Source: Flagellimonas sediminis (GTDB lineage Bacteria; Bacteroidota; Bacteroidia; Flavobacteriales; Flavobacteriaceae). Taken from it: 64,000 nucleotides of DNA. The stretch covers positions 104,155 through 168,154 of the forward strand of contig NZ_JAAAMI010000008.1 in the NCBI RefSeq assembly GCF_010500845.1, in the 5' to 3' direction. This document shows positions 35,050 to 44,282 of this stretch, one piece after another. Each line of letters begins with the position of its first letter. The stretch's first letter is position 1. The notes below the pieces were generated by a model. That model was not told the DNA's origin, made no database searches, and worked only from the letters and a program-made list of their open reading frames with translations. The translations under genes were made by a program, and so were the position numbers.

Positions 35050-36117
35050 ATGTCCCACAATATCAAGCCGGGCGTTGCCACCGGCGATGAAGTACAAGCA
35101 ATTTTTAAGCACGCAAAGAAGAATGGTTATGCATTACCAGCGGTAAACGTGATCGGTTCGGACACCATCAATGCCGTTATGGAAACTGCTGCCACTTTGA
35201 ACTCTCCTGTGATCATTCAATTTTCCAACGGGGGTGCACAGTTCAATGCCGGTAAAGGACTTTCCAACGAAGGTCAGAAAGCCGCCATCCTCGGTGGTAT
35301 AGCCGGTGCAAAGCACATTCATCAATTGGCAGAAGCCTATGGTGCAACTGTAATTCTCCATACCGACCACTGTGCCAAAAAATTATTGCCTTGGATCGAT
35401 GGCCTTTTGGATGCCAGCGAGGAACATTTCAAAGCCACGGGCAAACCATTGTTTAGCTCACACATGATCGACCTATCCGAAGAACCACTTGAAGAGAACA
35501 TTGAAATCTGCAAGGGCTATTTGGAACGTATGAGCAAAATGGGCATGACCTTGGAAATTGAATTGGGCATTACAGGTGGTGAGGAAGATGGTGTGGACAA
35601 CTCCGATGTGGACGATTCCAAATTGTACACCCAACCTGAAGAAGTTGCCTATGCTTATGAGGAACTTTCAAAAGTAAGCCCTCGATTTACCATTGCTGCC
35701 GCTTTCGGTAACGTTCATGGGGTATACAAACCTGGTAACGTAAAATTGACTCCAAAAATCTTGAGAAACTCCCAAGAATATATTTCCAATAAATACGGAG
35801 TGGAGCACAACCATATCGATTTTGTTTTCCACGGTGGATCTGGTTCTACTTTGGAAGAGATAAGGGAAGCCATCGGATACGGGGTAATCAAAATGAACAT
35901 CGATACCGATCTTCAATATGCCTTTTTGGAAGGTGTTAGGGATTATGTTCAAGGTAAATCTGCTTACCTACAATCCCAAATTGGAAATCCCGAAGGAGAC
36001 GACCAACCCAATAAAAAATATTACGACCCAAGAGTTTGGCTTCGTGAAGGAGAAAAAACCTTTATCGCACGCTTGAAAAAGGCTTTTGAGGACCTGAACA
36101 ACGTAAACACCTTGTAA
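35050..36117 (+). CDS. fbaA: Class II fructose-bisphosphate aldolase
   Basis: 355 residues, zinc-dependent glycolytic/gluconeogenic enzyme. VIILHTDHCAKKLLPWID (catalytic Asp and zinc His), LEIELGITGGEEDGVDN (Glu), AAFGNVHGVYKPGNVKL (His and K+/Na+ site), DFVFHGGSGS (zinc His) and KMNIDTDLQYAF (substrate Asp) are intact. The length and the long ITGGEEDGVDN loop put it in the class IIA group like E. coli FbaA. It makes glyceraldehyde-3-phosphate and DHAP, and fits with gpmI in the window. Confidence 0.97.
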   Translation: MSHNIKPGVATGDEVQAIFKHAKKNGYALPAVNVIGSDTINAVMETAATLNSPVIIQFSNGGAQFNAGKGLSNEGQKAAILGGIAGAKHIHQLAEAYGATVILHTDHCAKKLLPWIDGLLDASEEHFKATGKPLFSSHMIDLSEEPLEENIEICKGYLERMSKMGMTLEIELGITGGEEDGVDNSDVDDSKLYTQPEEVAYAYEELSKVSPRFTIAAAFGNVHGVYKPGNVKLTPKILRNSQEYISNKYGVEHNHIDFVFHGGSGSTLEEIREAIGYGVIKMNIDTDLQYAFLEGVRDYVQGKSAYLQSQIGNPEGDDQPNKKYYDPRVWLREGEKTFIARLKKAFEDLNNVNTL

Positions 36118-36136
36118 ACCCACCCTTCGTTTAACT

Positions 36137-36144
36137 TAAATTTG
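36137..36144 (+). promoter_or_regulatory. -7 promoter element abutting accD
   Basis: TAAATTTG, perfect TAnnTTTG, ending 5 bases before ATG 36150. A TTG at 36112-36114 lies 22 bases upstream, within the end of fbaA. The transcript would be leaderless. Confidence 0.6.
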
Positions 36145-36149
36145 ATTGC

Positions 36150-37010
36150 ATGTCGTCTTGGTTTAAAAGAAAGGAAAAAGGAATACAGACCGCAACCGAG
36201 GAAAAAAAGGACACCCCCAAGGGACTATGGTATAAATCCCCTACAGGTAAAATTGTTGAGTCCGAAGATCTCGCCAAAAATTTTTATGTAAGTCCCGAGG
36301 ACGATTACCACGTTCGAATTGGCAGTAAGGAATATTTTGAGATTCTTTTTGACGACAACAAGTTCCGTGAACTCGATGCCAATATGACCTCTAAGGATCC
36401 CTTGAAATTTGTGGATACCAAAAAATACTCAGATCGTTTAAAGGCTGCCGAACAAAAAACAGGATTGAAAGATGCCGTTAGGTGCGCCATTGGAAAATCT
36501 ATGGGACAAGACCTAGTGGTTGCCTGTATGGATTTTGCCTTTATCGGAGGTTCCATGGGTAGTGTGGTAGGTGAAAAAATTTCACGCGCCATTGATGTGG
36601 CCAAAAAGAAAAAGGTTCCCTTCCTGATGATTTCAAAATCAGGTGGTGCGCGTATGATGGAAGCCGCATTATCCTTGATGCAGTTGGCCAAAACCTCTGC
36701 CAAGTTGGCCCAATTGGCCGAAGCCCAGGTTCCCTACATCTCATTGTGTACAGATCCCACAACAGGTGGAACAACCGCTTCCTATGCCATGTTGGGGGAC
36801 ATCAACATTGCAGAACCAGGGGCCTTGATAGGATTTGCAGGACCAAGGGTAGTGAAGGATACAACCGGAAAAGATCTTCCAGAAGGTTTCCAAACTGCCG
36901 AATTTTTGAAAGAACATGGGTTTTTGGATTTCATTGCACACCGCAGTGAGCTGAAAAAGAAAGTCAACCTTTATATTGACTTGATTACCAACCAACCCAT
37001 TAGAGCATAA
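36150..37010 (+). CDS. accD: Acetyl-CoA carboxylase carboxyltransferase subunit beta
   Basis: 286 residues, transfers CO2 from biotin to acetyl-CoA to form malonyl-CoA, with AccA. The crotonase-fold core is intact: [72 protein letters not shown] and [11 protein letters not shown]. The N-terminal region (about residues 24-58), normally a four-cysteine zinc ribbon, is present as [20 protein letters not shown] and [13 protein letters not shown] but has no cysteine at any of the four positions. It has its own promoter and terminator. Confidence 0.95.
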   Translation: MSSWFKRKEKGIQTATEEKKDTPKGLWYKSPTGKIVESEDLAKNFYVSPEDDYHVRIGSKEYFEILFDDNKFRELDANMTSKDPLKFVDTKKYSDRLKAAEQKTGLKDAVRCAIGKSMGQDLVVACMDFAFIGGSMGSVVGEKISRAIDVAKKKKVPFLMISKSGGARMMEAALSLMQLAKTSAKLAQLAEAQVPYISLCTDPTTGGTTASYAMLGDINIAEPGALIGFAGPRVVKDTTGKDLPEGFQTAEFLKEHGFLDFIAHRSELKKKVNLYIDLITNQPIRA

Positions 37011-37035
37011 AAAAAGCCCTGGGTTCGGGGCTTTT
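37011..37035 (+). terminator. Terminator after accD
   Basis: Stem AAAAAGCCC with GGGCTTTTT around a loop containing tgggttcg; begins at the accD stop codon. Confidence 0.75.
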
Positions 37036-37144
37036 TCTTTGTCAAGTTTAGCCTAGCTTACATAATGATTTGGTTGATAATTTGTTGCGCCATTAATGAG
37101 CTGTGTAATTTTACGGCAACAGTTCGAAGTTTCAAAAAAAGGAT

Positions 37145-37152
37145 TATCTTTG
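37145..37152 (+). promoter_or_regulatory. -7 promoter element of rpsO
   Basis: TATCTTTG, perfect TAnnTTTG, 52 bases before the rpsO ATG. The A-rich 5' leader in between ends in ATTTAAATAATATTGGA. Confidence 0.55.
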
Positions 37153-37204
37153 CACGCTGATTGAAAGACAATCGATACATAAAAATCATTTAAATAATAT
37201 TGGA

Positions 37205-37474
37205 ATGTATTTAACCAAAGAAGTAAAAGCCGAGATTTTCAAGAAACACGGCGGCTCAGAAGGCAACACAGGTTCTACGGAAGGACAGATCGCCTTGTTC
37301 ACGCACCGTATCAACCACTTGACAGAACACCTTAAAAGAAACCACAAAGATTACAACACCGAGCGTTCCTTGGTTCGTTTGGTAGGTAAAAGACGTAGTC
37401 TTTTGGATTACCTAAAAAATAAGGATATTGAAAAGTACCGTTCTTTGATCAAAGAATTGGGCATCAGAAAATAA
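37205..37474 (+). CDS. rpsO: Ribosomal protein S15
   Basis: 89 residues, the normal size. GGSEGNTGSTEGQIALFTHRI, LTEHLKRNHKDYNTERSL and LVGKRRSLLDYLKNKDIEKY are the conserved helices that bind the 16S rRNA central domain. The rpsO-pnp order is conserved across many bacteria. A terminator separates it from pnp. Confidence 0.98.
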   Translation: MYLTKEVKAEIFKKHGGSEGNTGSTEGQIALFTHRINHLTEHLKRNHKDYNTERSLVRLVGKRRSLLDYLKNKDIEKYRSLIKELGIRK

Positions 37475-37481
37475 TGACAAC

Positions 37482-37507
37482 GGGGAGGCTTTGGCTTCCC
37501 CTTTGTT
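37482..37507 (+). terminator. Terminator between rpsO and pnp
   Basis: An 8-bp stem (37482-37489 with 37494-37501, one G-T pair) with a 4-base loop, followed by TTTGTTTTA. Confidence 0.7.
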
Positions 37508-37510
37508 TTA

Positions 37511-37676
37511 GTTGGACGGGCTCCAACGACAAGTCCCAACCCAAAGTTGGGCAAACACAAAAAGCTTCATATAGTTTTTCATTGGTCAGTGCCGAAAGGC
37601 AAAAACAACAACAACACAACCCGACCGCCCGGATGGCGGTAGACCAAATGTTTAACGACCCGTACCTTTTACGGGT
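37511..37676 (+). promoter_or_regulatory. pnp leader with four perfect stem-loops
   Basis: Four perfect 6-7 bp stems, each with a five-base loop: 37511-37527, 37535-37551, 37624-37640 and 37658-37676. A small GNRA-type hairpin (TGCC-GAAA-GGCA) lies at 37590-37601. The last stem ends 12 bases before the pnp ATG. In enterobacteria pnp is autoregulated through a leader hairpin; a similar role here is inference. TACCTTTT at 37662-37669 is a near match to TAnnTTTG and could instead be a promoter. Confidence 0.55.
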
Positions 37677-37688
37677 AAGACAATTTTT

Positions 37689-39929
37689 ATGATTCCAAAA
37701 ACTTTTAAAGAGGTCATTGACCTTGGTGACGGTAGGGAAATTTCCATCGAAACCGGAAAATTGGCAAAGCAGGCCCATGGCTCTGTAGTGGTCCAATCAG
37801 GCAAATGTATGTTGCTATGTACAGTTGTCTCCAATTATCAAGCTTCGGATGTGGACTTTTTGCCACTTACCGTTGATTATCGCGAAAAATTTGCCGCCGC
37901 TGGGCGTTACCCAGGCGGATTCTTCAAACGTGAGGCCAGACCAAGCGATGGTGAGGTTTTGACCATGCGCTTGGTGGACAGGGTATTGAGACCTTTGTTC
38001 CCAAAAGATTATCACGCCGAAACCCAGGTGATGATCCAATTGATGTCCCACGATGAAAACGTAATGCCGGATGCCATGGCAGGTTTGGCGGCTTCTGCTG
38101 CCATTCAACTGTCAGATATTCCTTTTGAGTGCCCCATTTCCGAGGTACGTGTAGGAAGGGTGAACGGTGAATTGATCATCAACCCAACCATGGCTCAATT
38201 AAAGGAGTCCGATATCGATATGGTTATCGGTGCTTCTGAAGATTCTGTTATGATGGTGGAAGGTGAAATGGGTGAAATTTCCGAAGAGGAAATGGTGGAA
38301 GCCATCAAATTCGCCCATGATGCCATTAAGGTTCAATGTGCCGCTCAGGTAAAATTGGCCGAAGCTTTCGGTAAAAAAGAGACCAGGGAGTACGAAGATG
38401 AGGCCGAAGATGAGGATTTGAAGAAAAAAATCCACGAAATGGCCTATGATAAAGTATATGCCGTGGCCAAGGCCGGATCTTCCAAACATGAGCGCGGAGA
38501 AGCTTTTGCTGCCATCAAAGAAGAAATCAAAGCTACTTTTACTGAAGAGGAATTGGCAGAAATCGGTGGATTGGTCTCCAAATACTACCACAAAGCTGAA
38601 AAAGAAGCCGTTCGCAACCTTACTTTGGAAGAAGGACTTCGTTTGGATGGCCGTAAGACTACCGATATCCGCCCAATCTGGTGCGAAATCGATTATTTAC
38701 CATCCGTTCACGGTTCTTCTATCTTTACCCGTGGGGAAACCCAGGCTTTGGCAACGGTAACCTTGGGTACTTCAAGAGAAGCCAACCAAATTGACATGCC
38801 ATCTTACGAAGGGGAGGAAACATTCTATTTGCATTATAACTTCCCTCCTTTCTCCACTGGTGAGGCAAGACCAATTCGTGGTACATCACGTAGAGAGGTT
38901 GGTCACGGTAACTTGGCCCAACGTGCCCTTAAAGGTATGATCCCAGCGGATTGCCCTTATACCGTACGTGTGGTTTCCGAAGTATTGGAATCCAACGGAT
39001 CATCTTCCATGGCAACGGTTTGTGCCGGTACCATGGCCTTGATGGATGCCGGGGTACAATTGAAAAAACCTGTTTCCGGTATAGCCATGGGATTGATCAC
39101 CGATACCGAAACCGGTAAATATGCTGTGCTTTCCGATATCTTGGGTGATGAAGATCACTTGGGGGACATGGACTTTAAAGTTACTGGTACCGCTGATGGT
39201 ATCACGGCTTGCCAAATGGACATCAAAGTAAAAGGATTGTCCTATGAAATCTTGGTAAAGGCCTTGATGCAGGCAAGGGACGGTAGATTGCACATTTTGG
39301 GCAAATTGGTAGAGACGATTGCCGAACCAAGACCAGAGGTGAAATCTTACGCTCCAAAAATCATCACCAGAGTTATTCCGGGTGAATTTATCGGTGCACT
39401 TATCGGTAAAGGCGGTGAGGTTATCCAAGACCTTCAGAAAAAATCCAAGACCACCATTGTTATCAATGAAGATCCTGATACAGAAGAAGGTATCGTGGAA
39501 ATCTTGGGTACCGATCAGGAAGGTATCGACATGGTATTGAAAAAAATCGATTCCTTGTTGTTCAAGCCTGAAGTTGGCAGTGCATATGAAGTGAAGGTCA
39601 TCAAAATCTTGGAATTTGGTGCCGTTGTGGAATATATTGATGCCCCAGGAAATGAAGTATTGCTTCACGTATCTGAATTGGCGTGGGAGCGTACCGAAAA
39701 TGTAACCGATGTGGTCAACCTAGGTGACGTAATCGACGTGAAATATTTCGGAATAGATCCTAAGACCAAAAAGGAGAAAGTTTCCAGAAAAGCGTTGTTG
39801 CCTAAACCTGAAGGGTACAAGGAAAGACCACCAAGAGAAGATCGTGGTGGAGAACGCAGAGGCGGTGGAGATCGTAGAGGTAACGACCGTAGAGGTGGTG
39901 ACCGCGACAGAAAGCCAAGAAGGGATTAG
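37689..39929 (+). CDS. pnp: Polynucleotide phosphorylase
   Basis: 746 residues. Two RNase PH domains (about 10-235 and 310-545; the second has [23 protein letters not shown] and the catalytic [10 protein letters not shown]), an all-alpha linker, a KH domain (IIGKGG-type loop seen as [15 protein letters not shown], near 575) and an S1 domain (near 640-710). A 30-residue tail rich in RGG/RGN (from RPPREDRGG to the end) may add RNA binding. It degrades mRNA 3' to 5' with phosphate. The start [16 protein letters not shown] follows the structured leader. Confidence 0.97.
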   Translation: MIPKTFKEVIDLGDGREISIETGKLAKQAHGSVVVQSGKCMLLCTVVSNYQASDVDFLPLTVDYREKFAAAGRYPGGFFKREARPSDGEVLTMRLVDRVLRPLFPKDYHAETQVMIQLMSHDENVMPDAMAGLAASAAIQLSDIPFECPISEVRVGRVNGELIINPTMAQLKESDIDMVIGASEDSVMMVEGEMGEISEEEMVEAIKFAHDAIKVQCAAQVKLAEAFGKKETREYEDEAEDEDLKKKIHEMAYDKVYAVAKAGSSKHERGEAFAAIKEEIKATFTEEELAEIGGLVSKYYHKAEKEAVRNLTLEEGLRLDGRKTTDIRPIWCEIDYLPSVHGSSIFTRGETQALATVTLGTSREANQIDMPSYEGEETFYLHYNFPPFSTGEARPIRGTSRREVGHGNLAQRALKGMIPADCPYTVRVVSEVLESNGSSSMATVCAGTMALMDAGVQLKKPVSGIAMGLITDTETGKYAVLSDILGDEDHLGDMDFKVTGTADGITACQMDIKVKGLSYEILVKALMQARDGRLHILGKLVETIAEPRPEVKSYAPKIITRVIPGEFIGALIGKGGEVIQDLQKKSKTTIVINEDPDTEEGIVEILGTDQEGIDMVLKKIDSLLFKPEVGSAYEVKVIKILEFGAVVEYIDAPGNEVLLHVSELAWERTENVTDVVNLGDVIDVKYFGIDPKTKKEKVSRKALLPKPEGYKERPPREDRGGERRGGGDRRGNDRRGGDRDRKPRRD

Positions 39930-39951
39930 TTCCTTTCTTCAAAATAAAGTG

Positions 39952-39980
39952 AAACCCTGGACCAGTTCCAGGGTTTTCTT
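39952..39980 (+). terminator. Terminator after pnp
   Basis: A 9-bp stem AAACCCTGG (39952-39960) with CCAGGGTTT, followed by TCTTTTT. Confidence 0.85.
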
Positions 39981-40087
39981 TTTAAATAATTTAAAAATAA
40001 TTTTTATCGAATTGTAACTTTTTGATTTTTTCAACGTATAACCTAATGAGCTTCTGCTCACAAATTTAATTTGAAGGGAATTTTTAG

Positions 40088-40951
40088 ATGAGACAGTTAA
40101 AGATTACAAAACAGGTTACCAATAGGGAAACCGCATCGTTGGACAAGTATTTGCAGGAAATCGGTAAAGTGGATTTGATCACTGCCGATGAAGAGGTGGA
40201 GTTGGCACAACGGATTAAAGCGGGAGATCAGGTAGCTCTGGAAAAATTGACAAAAGCCAACCTAAGGTTCGTTGTTTCCGTGGCCAAGCAGTACCAAAAC
40301 CAAGGTTTGACCCTTCCTGATTTGATCAACGAGGGTAACTTGGGATTGATCAAGGCCGCACAACGTTTTGACGAAACCCGAGGTTTTAAATTTATTTCTT
40401 ACGCAGTTTGGTGGATTCGTCAATCCATTCTTCAAGCATTGGCAGAACAATCCCGTATCGTTCGTTTGCCGTTGAACAAGATCGGCTCCATCAACAAGAT
40501 CAACAAAACATTTGCTTTCTTGGAGCAAGCTCATGAGCGTACCCCATCCGCAGAAGAAATTGCCAAAGAATTGGACATGACCGTGGAAGATGTGAAGCAA
40601 TCCTTGAAAAATTCAGGGCGTCACGTATCCATGGATGCACCTTTGATCGATGGTGAGGATTCTAACCTTTACGACGTATTGCGTAGTGGGGAATCCCCTA
40701 ACCCCGATAGGGAACTATTGCACGAATCGCTTCGTACTGAAATTGAGCGTGCCCTGGAGACATTGACCCCCCGTGAAGCCGATGTTATCAGGCTTTATTT
40801 TGGTTTGGCCGGTCAGCATTCCATGACTTTGGAAGAAATCGGTGAAACTTTTGACCTGACCAGGGAAAGGGTTCGACAAATCAAGGAAAAAGCCATCCGT
40901 CGCCTAAAACATACTTCAAGAAGTAAGATTTTAAAGACATATTTGGGCTAA
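40088..40951 (+). CDS. rpoD: Primary sigma factor RpoD/SigA
   Basis: 287 residues, the short Bacteroidota primary sigma factor without region 1.1 or the long non-conserved insert. Region 1.2 begins at [17 protein letters not shown]. Region 2 has [35 protein letters not shown] and [20 protein letters not shown] (-7 recognition). Region 3 is at about 150-205, and region 4 has [17 protein letters not shown] and [19 protein letters not shown]. It reads the TAnnTTTG promoters listed in this window. The gene stands alone between two terminators. Confidence 0.97.
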   Translation: MRQLKITKQVTNRETASLDKYLQEIGKVDLITADEEVELAQRIKAGDQVALEKLTKANLRFVVSVAKQYQNQGLTLPDLINEGNLGLIKAAQRFDETRGFKFISYAVWWIRQSILQALAEQSRIVRLPLNKIGSINKINKTFAFLEQAHERTPSAEEIAKELDMTVEDVKQSLKNSGRHVSMDAPLIDGEDSNLYDVLRSGESPNPDRELLHESLRTEIERALETLTPREADVIRLYFGLAGQHSMTLEEIGETFDLTRERVRQIKEKAIRRLKHTSRSKILKTYLG

Positions 40952-41072
40952 TTTGTTAATTTGACCAAATAAATTACAGTTAAACTATCCTTAAATTTGA
41001 TTTTTGGCAGGAAAGTTGTAATTTAGACACTATAACAGTTTATCATGACTGTTCGTTTTTTGATTGATGAAT

Positions 41073-41101
41073 AAACTCCGGCTGATTACCGGAGTTTTTT
41101 C
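41073..41101 (+). terminator. Terminator 120 bases downstream of rpoD
   Basis: A 9-bp perfect stem AAACTCCGG (41073-41081) with CCGGAGTTT (41089-41097), then a T run. Between the rpoD stop and this hairpin are a -7-like TAAATTTG (40992-40999) and a nine-codon ORF (41045-41074); see findings. The remaining gap to 41241 holds nothing else I can identify. Confidence 0.85.
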
Positions 41102-41241
41102 ATTTATATACTTTGGACCTACAACAACATATCCTTTTGCACAACAAACCAAAATAGACACCTCCCCAACACTTTAATTCCAGTCCACTACTGGAAGAAC
41201 CTATGGACAGTGGTAAGCAAACAGCAGGGATTAAAAAATTC

Positions 41242-41790
41242 TTATAGATAATATCGAATTCCTGCACCAACTAAGAGTATAGCTTTATTCAAATTGCCAT
41301 TAAGATGATAGAATCCGCTTATTGGAACGAACAGCGAGAAGGAATCCGTTAGGTAAAAATCCATTTCAAAAGAAGTAAATCCTCCATAGATAACACCACT
41401 TTTAGGAATTTGATATCCGTAAACAATATCTATTTCACCCTTGTTGATATACTCATAACCTATTGATGGGCCACCTCCAAAAAACATAAATAATCCCCTA
41501 TTAGGGCGAGATAGAATCGTAGTAAAATATCCAAGATTCAAAAGATAGGTCTCATAAGGAAACTCAACCGTCGCATCTGGTTGTTCATTTGAAAACACTG
41601 CGGTAATAGAAAGATGGGCATAATCCGTATCACTCCAATAATTATCAGCACTAAAGCTTATTCCGTAGCCATTTGCTTTATAACTAGGAGCCAATCCAAA
41701 GGATAAACCACTCCTTTGCGAATACATTTTAGGAATAAGCATAAATAATAACACCAGCCGAATCAAGGGGCACAAAAACGTTGTCTTCAT
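41242..41790 (-). CDS. Exported beta-barrel-like protein of unknown function
   Basis: 182 residues with a signal peptide (about 1-24, cleavage near PKMYSQ). The mature part has alternating polar and hydrophobic strands (GLSFGLAPSYKANGYGISFSAD, YLLNLGYFTTIL, GLFMFFGGGPSIGYEY, AILLVGAGIRYYL), compatible with a small outer-membrane barrel, ending in an aromatic residue pair as is usual for BAM clients. No family recognised. It is relatively A+T-rich compared with the flanking genes and stands alone, so it may be a lineage-specific gene. The 288-base gap beyond (41791-42078) carries a 14-bp palindrome and the rpe promoter. Confidence 0.65.
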   Translation of the reverse strand: MKTTFLCPLIRLVLLFMLIPKMYSQRSGLSFGLAPSYKANGYGISFSADNYWSDTDYAHLSITAVFSNEQPDATVEFPYETYLLNLGYFTTILSRPNRGLFMFFGGGPSIGYEYINKGEIDIVYGYQIPKSGVIYGGFTSFEMDFYLTDSFSLFVPISGFYHLNGNLNKAILLVGAGIRYYL

Positions 41791-42066
41791 GAGATTATGA
41801 TCAGAATAAAAAAATGATAAATTGATGTATCGAGCTTGGGTAAGGTGCTCTTGAGGTTGAAGAAAATACTTGGACTACGATCCGAATTTGCACATAATCA
41901 AGTATCAAGGTACAATATTAAGCAAAAATACAGAACAATTAGGCTATACCGTTCGGATATTGTGAATCTCCTGTAAACGATCTCCCTGTGTGATTGAAAG
42001 CTTTCAAGACAATTCATCCCACCCAGATTACATGATCTTTTTCATTTAAGGATACTGGTAATTGGC

Positions 42067-42074
42067 TAACTTTG
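42067..42074 (+). promoter_or_regulatory. -7 promoter element abutting rpe
   Basis: TAACTTTG, perfect TAnnTTTG, ending 4 bases before the rpe ATG; predicted leaderless transcript. Confidence 0.55.
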
Positions 42075-42078
42075 TTTC

Positions 42079-42738
42079 ATGGATACAAAAATTATCGCTC
42101 CTTCGCTTTTGGCTGCCGATTTTGCCAATCTTCAACGGGATATTGAAATGGTGAACCAAAGTGAGGCCGATTGGTTTCATTTGGATATCATGGATGGTGT
42201 TTTTGTTCCCAACATTTCCTTTGGAATGCCTGTGGTGGAAGCCATTGCCAAACATGCCAAAAAACCGTTGGACACCCATTTGATGATCGTAGATCCTGAT
42301 CGATATATTAAAACCTTTGCTGATCTAGGGGTGCATCACCTTACCGTTCATTATGAAGCCTGTTCTCATTTACACCGAACATTGCAGGCCATTAAAGCAG
42401 AGGGTATGAAGGCAGGGGTGGCTCTTAACCCCCATACTTCCATCAACCTTTTGGAAGACACCATCCAAGATATAGACATTGTAATCGTGATGAGTGTAAA
42501 CCCAGGGTTTGGTGGTCAATCCTTTATAGAAAACACCTATCAAAAGGTAAGTGACCTTAAAAATTTGATCGAAAGAAAAAATTCCAACGCTTTGATTGAA
42601 ATTGATGGCGGCGTAAATGCGGGCAATGCCAAAAAATTGATTGACCTTGGGGCAGATGCCTTGGTTGCCGGTAGTTTTGTGTTCAAAAGTGAACAGCCAG
42701 CGGAAACCATAAAACATTTAAAAGAAGTAAGAGCATAA
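42079..42738 (+). CDS. rpe: Ribulose-phosphate 3-epimerase
   Basis: 219-residue TIM barrel of the pentose phosphate pathway, converting ribulose-5-phosphate to xylulose-5-phosphate. IAPSLLAADFANLQRDIE, WFHLDIMDGVFVPNISFG (His, Asp), LDTHLMIVDPDRYI (His), SVNPGFGGQSFIENTYQK and EIDGGVNAGNAKKLIDLGAD (Asp) are all present. Its TAA stop overlaps the ATG of the next gene (TAATG), indicating coupling. Confidence 0.97.
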   Translation: MDTKIIAPSLLAADFANLQRDIEMVNQSEADWFHLDIMDGVFVPNISFGMPVVEAIAKHAKKPLDTHLMIVDPDRYIKTFADLGVHHLTVHYEACSHLHRTLQAIKAEGMKAGVALNPHTSINLLEDTIQDIDIVIVMSVNPGFGGQSFIENTYQKVSDLKNLIERKNSNALIEIDGGVNAGNAKKLIDLGADALVAGSFVFKSEQPAETIKHLKEVRA

Positions 42739-43703
42739 TGCAGGAATTTGATGTTGCCATCATCGGGGGCGGACCCATTGGTATTGCCTGCGGATTGGAG
42801 GCAAAAAAACAGGGGTTGAGCTACATCATCATCGAGAAGGGGCCTATTGTAAATTCCCTTTTCAATTATCCTGTGAACATGCAGTTTTTCTCCTCTTCGG
42901 AAAAATTGGAAATTGATGAAATTCCTTTTATCAGTAAGGAAGCCAAGCCCAAACGCAGTGAGGCTTTGGAATACTATAGAAGGATCGTGACCTCCAACCA
43001 ATTGAATATCCATCTTTTTGAAACGGTGTTGAAGGTGGAAAAACAAGCGGATTTCTTTTTCGTGGAATCCAATAAAAACCAGTATCGTGCCAAAAATGTG
43101 GTGGTAGCAACTGGATTTTATGACCTCCCCAACAAAATGAACGTACCTGGGGAAGATTTGCCCAAGGTTTCCCATTACTACAACGACCCCCATTTTTATG
43201 CAGGCCAAAAGGTGGCCGTTATTGGTGCCAGCAATTCTGCTATTGATGCAGCCTTGGAATGTTGGCGAAAAGGGGCCCAGGTAACCTTGATCATTCGCGG
43301 GCCTGAAGTGGGTCAACGTGTTAAATATTGGGTAAGACCGGATATCATCAACCGGATTGAAGAAGGAAGTATTAAAGCGTATTATCATGCAACAGTAAAG
43401 GAAATTACTCCAACTGAAATCATTATACATACCCCAGAAGGAGATTTAACCTTAGAAAACGACTTTGTATTGGCGTTGACGGGTTATATGCCCAACTTCG
43501 AATTTTTAAAACAATTAGGAATTGCCCTTTCCGATGACGAAAAACGATTACCAACCTACAATCCGGAAACCATGGAGACCAACATTCCAGGGCTTTTCTT
43601 GGCAGGCGTGATCTGTGGAGGCATGGAAACCCATAAATGGTTTATTGAAAATTCCCGTATCCATGCTCCGATCATTATGGGGTCTATTTTGCAAAAGAAG
43701 TAA
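42738..43703 (+). CDS. ypdA: YpdA-type FAD-dependent reductase
   Basis: 321 residues. N-terminal FAD Rossmann motif (DVAIIGGGPIGIACGLEA), then VNMQFFSSSEKLEIDEIPF typical of YpdA, a second nucleotide loop (VAVIGASNSAIDAALE) and a C-terminal FLAGVICGGMETHKWFIENSR. There is no CxxC of thioredoxin reductases, which fits the YpdA (Bdr) family of putative bacillithiol disulfide reductases. Whether this organism makes bacillithiol cannot be seen here. The next gene encodes a thiol peroxidase, which supports a redox-buffer role. It overlaps rpe by one base. Confidence 0.88.
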   Translation: MQEFDVAIIGGGPIGIACGLEAKKQGLSYIIIEKGPIVNSLFNYPVNMQFFSSSEKLEIDEIPFISKEAKPKRSEALEYYRRIVTSNQLNIHLFETVLKVEKQADFFFVESNKNQYRAKNVVVATGFYDLPNKMNVPGEDLPKVSHYYNDPHFYAGQKVAVIGASNSAIDAALECWRKGAQVTLIIRGPEVGQRVKYWVRPDIINRIEEGSIKAYYHATVKEITPTEIIIHTPEGDLTLENDFVLALTGYMPNFEFLKQLGIALSDDEKRLPTYNPETMETNIPGLFLAGVICGGMETHKWFIENSRIHAPIIMGSILQKK

Positions 43704-43749
43704 TAAGCACAAAAGAATGCTTAACTTTAGGAAGCTAAATTCTTGAACC

Positions 43750-44223
43750 ATGACCTTTTACGACTTTGAAGCAGAACGCTTGGATGGCACCTTGGAATCC
43801 ATGTCAACCTATAAGGGTAAAACTATTATTGTGGTGAATACTGCCAGTAAGTGTGGTTTAACTCCTCAATATGAGGGACTGGAAAAACTTTATGAAACCT
43901 ACAAAGATCAGGGATTGGTGATTTTGGGATTTCCTTGCAACCAGTTCGGGAACCAAGAACCGGGTACCGCAGAGGAAATCCAGGAGTTCTGCCAATTGAA
44001 TTACGGTGTGAGCTTCCCTATGTTTGCCAAAATCGACGTAAACGGAAAAAACACCCATCCCATTTTTAAGTACCTGAAATCTGAATTGGGTGGGCTTTTG
44101 GGAAGCAAAATACAATGGAACTTTACCAAATTTGTAGTGGATAAACAGGGTAAGCCGATAAAACGCTTTGCCCCTATCAGCACTCCAGAATCTATGGAAG
44201 ACTATATTAAGGAGATCCTTTAG
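43750..44223 (+). CDS. Glutathione peroxidase-family thiol peroxidase
   Basis: 157 residues, thioredoxin fold. The peroxidatic cysteine is C35 in [34 protein letters not shown] supplies the conserved Gln and WNFTKFVVD the Trp/Asn of the catalytic tetrad. As in most bacteria it has Cys rather than selenocysteine, and it probably uses thioredoxin as reductant, with the cysteine in GFPC as a possible resolving residue. It reduces peroxides in the cytoplasm (no signal peptide). It starts 46 bases after ypdA. Confidence 0.94.
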   Translation: MTFYDFEAERLDGTLESMSTYKGKTIIVVNTASKCGLTPQYEGLEKLYETYKDQGLVILGFPCNQFGNQEPGTAEEIQEFCQLNYGVSFPMFAKIDVNGKNTHPIFKYLKSELGGLLGSKIQWNFTKFVVDKQGKPIKRFAPISTPESMEDYIKEIL

Positions 44224-44282
44224 TCACTTCAATCTTTTTTTCCTCCAAATATTCCTATTTTTAAGGAAGCCTCTCATTTTCA

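Noticed and set aside
37474..37692. 72-codon frame between rpsO and pnp
   Set aside because: It runs through a terminator and hairpins, has low-complexity Gln/Pro content and overlaps the pnp start; the RNA structure explains the region better.
42540..43430. Long minus-strand frame (296 codons) opposite rpe and ypdA
   Set aside because: Covers two well-supported coupled genes on the other strand and shows no domain or signal.
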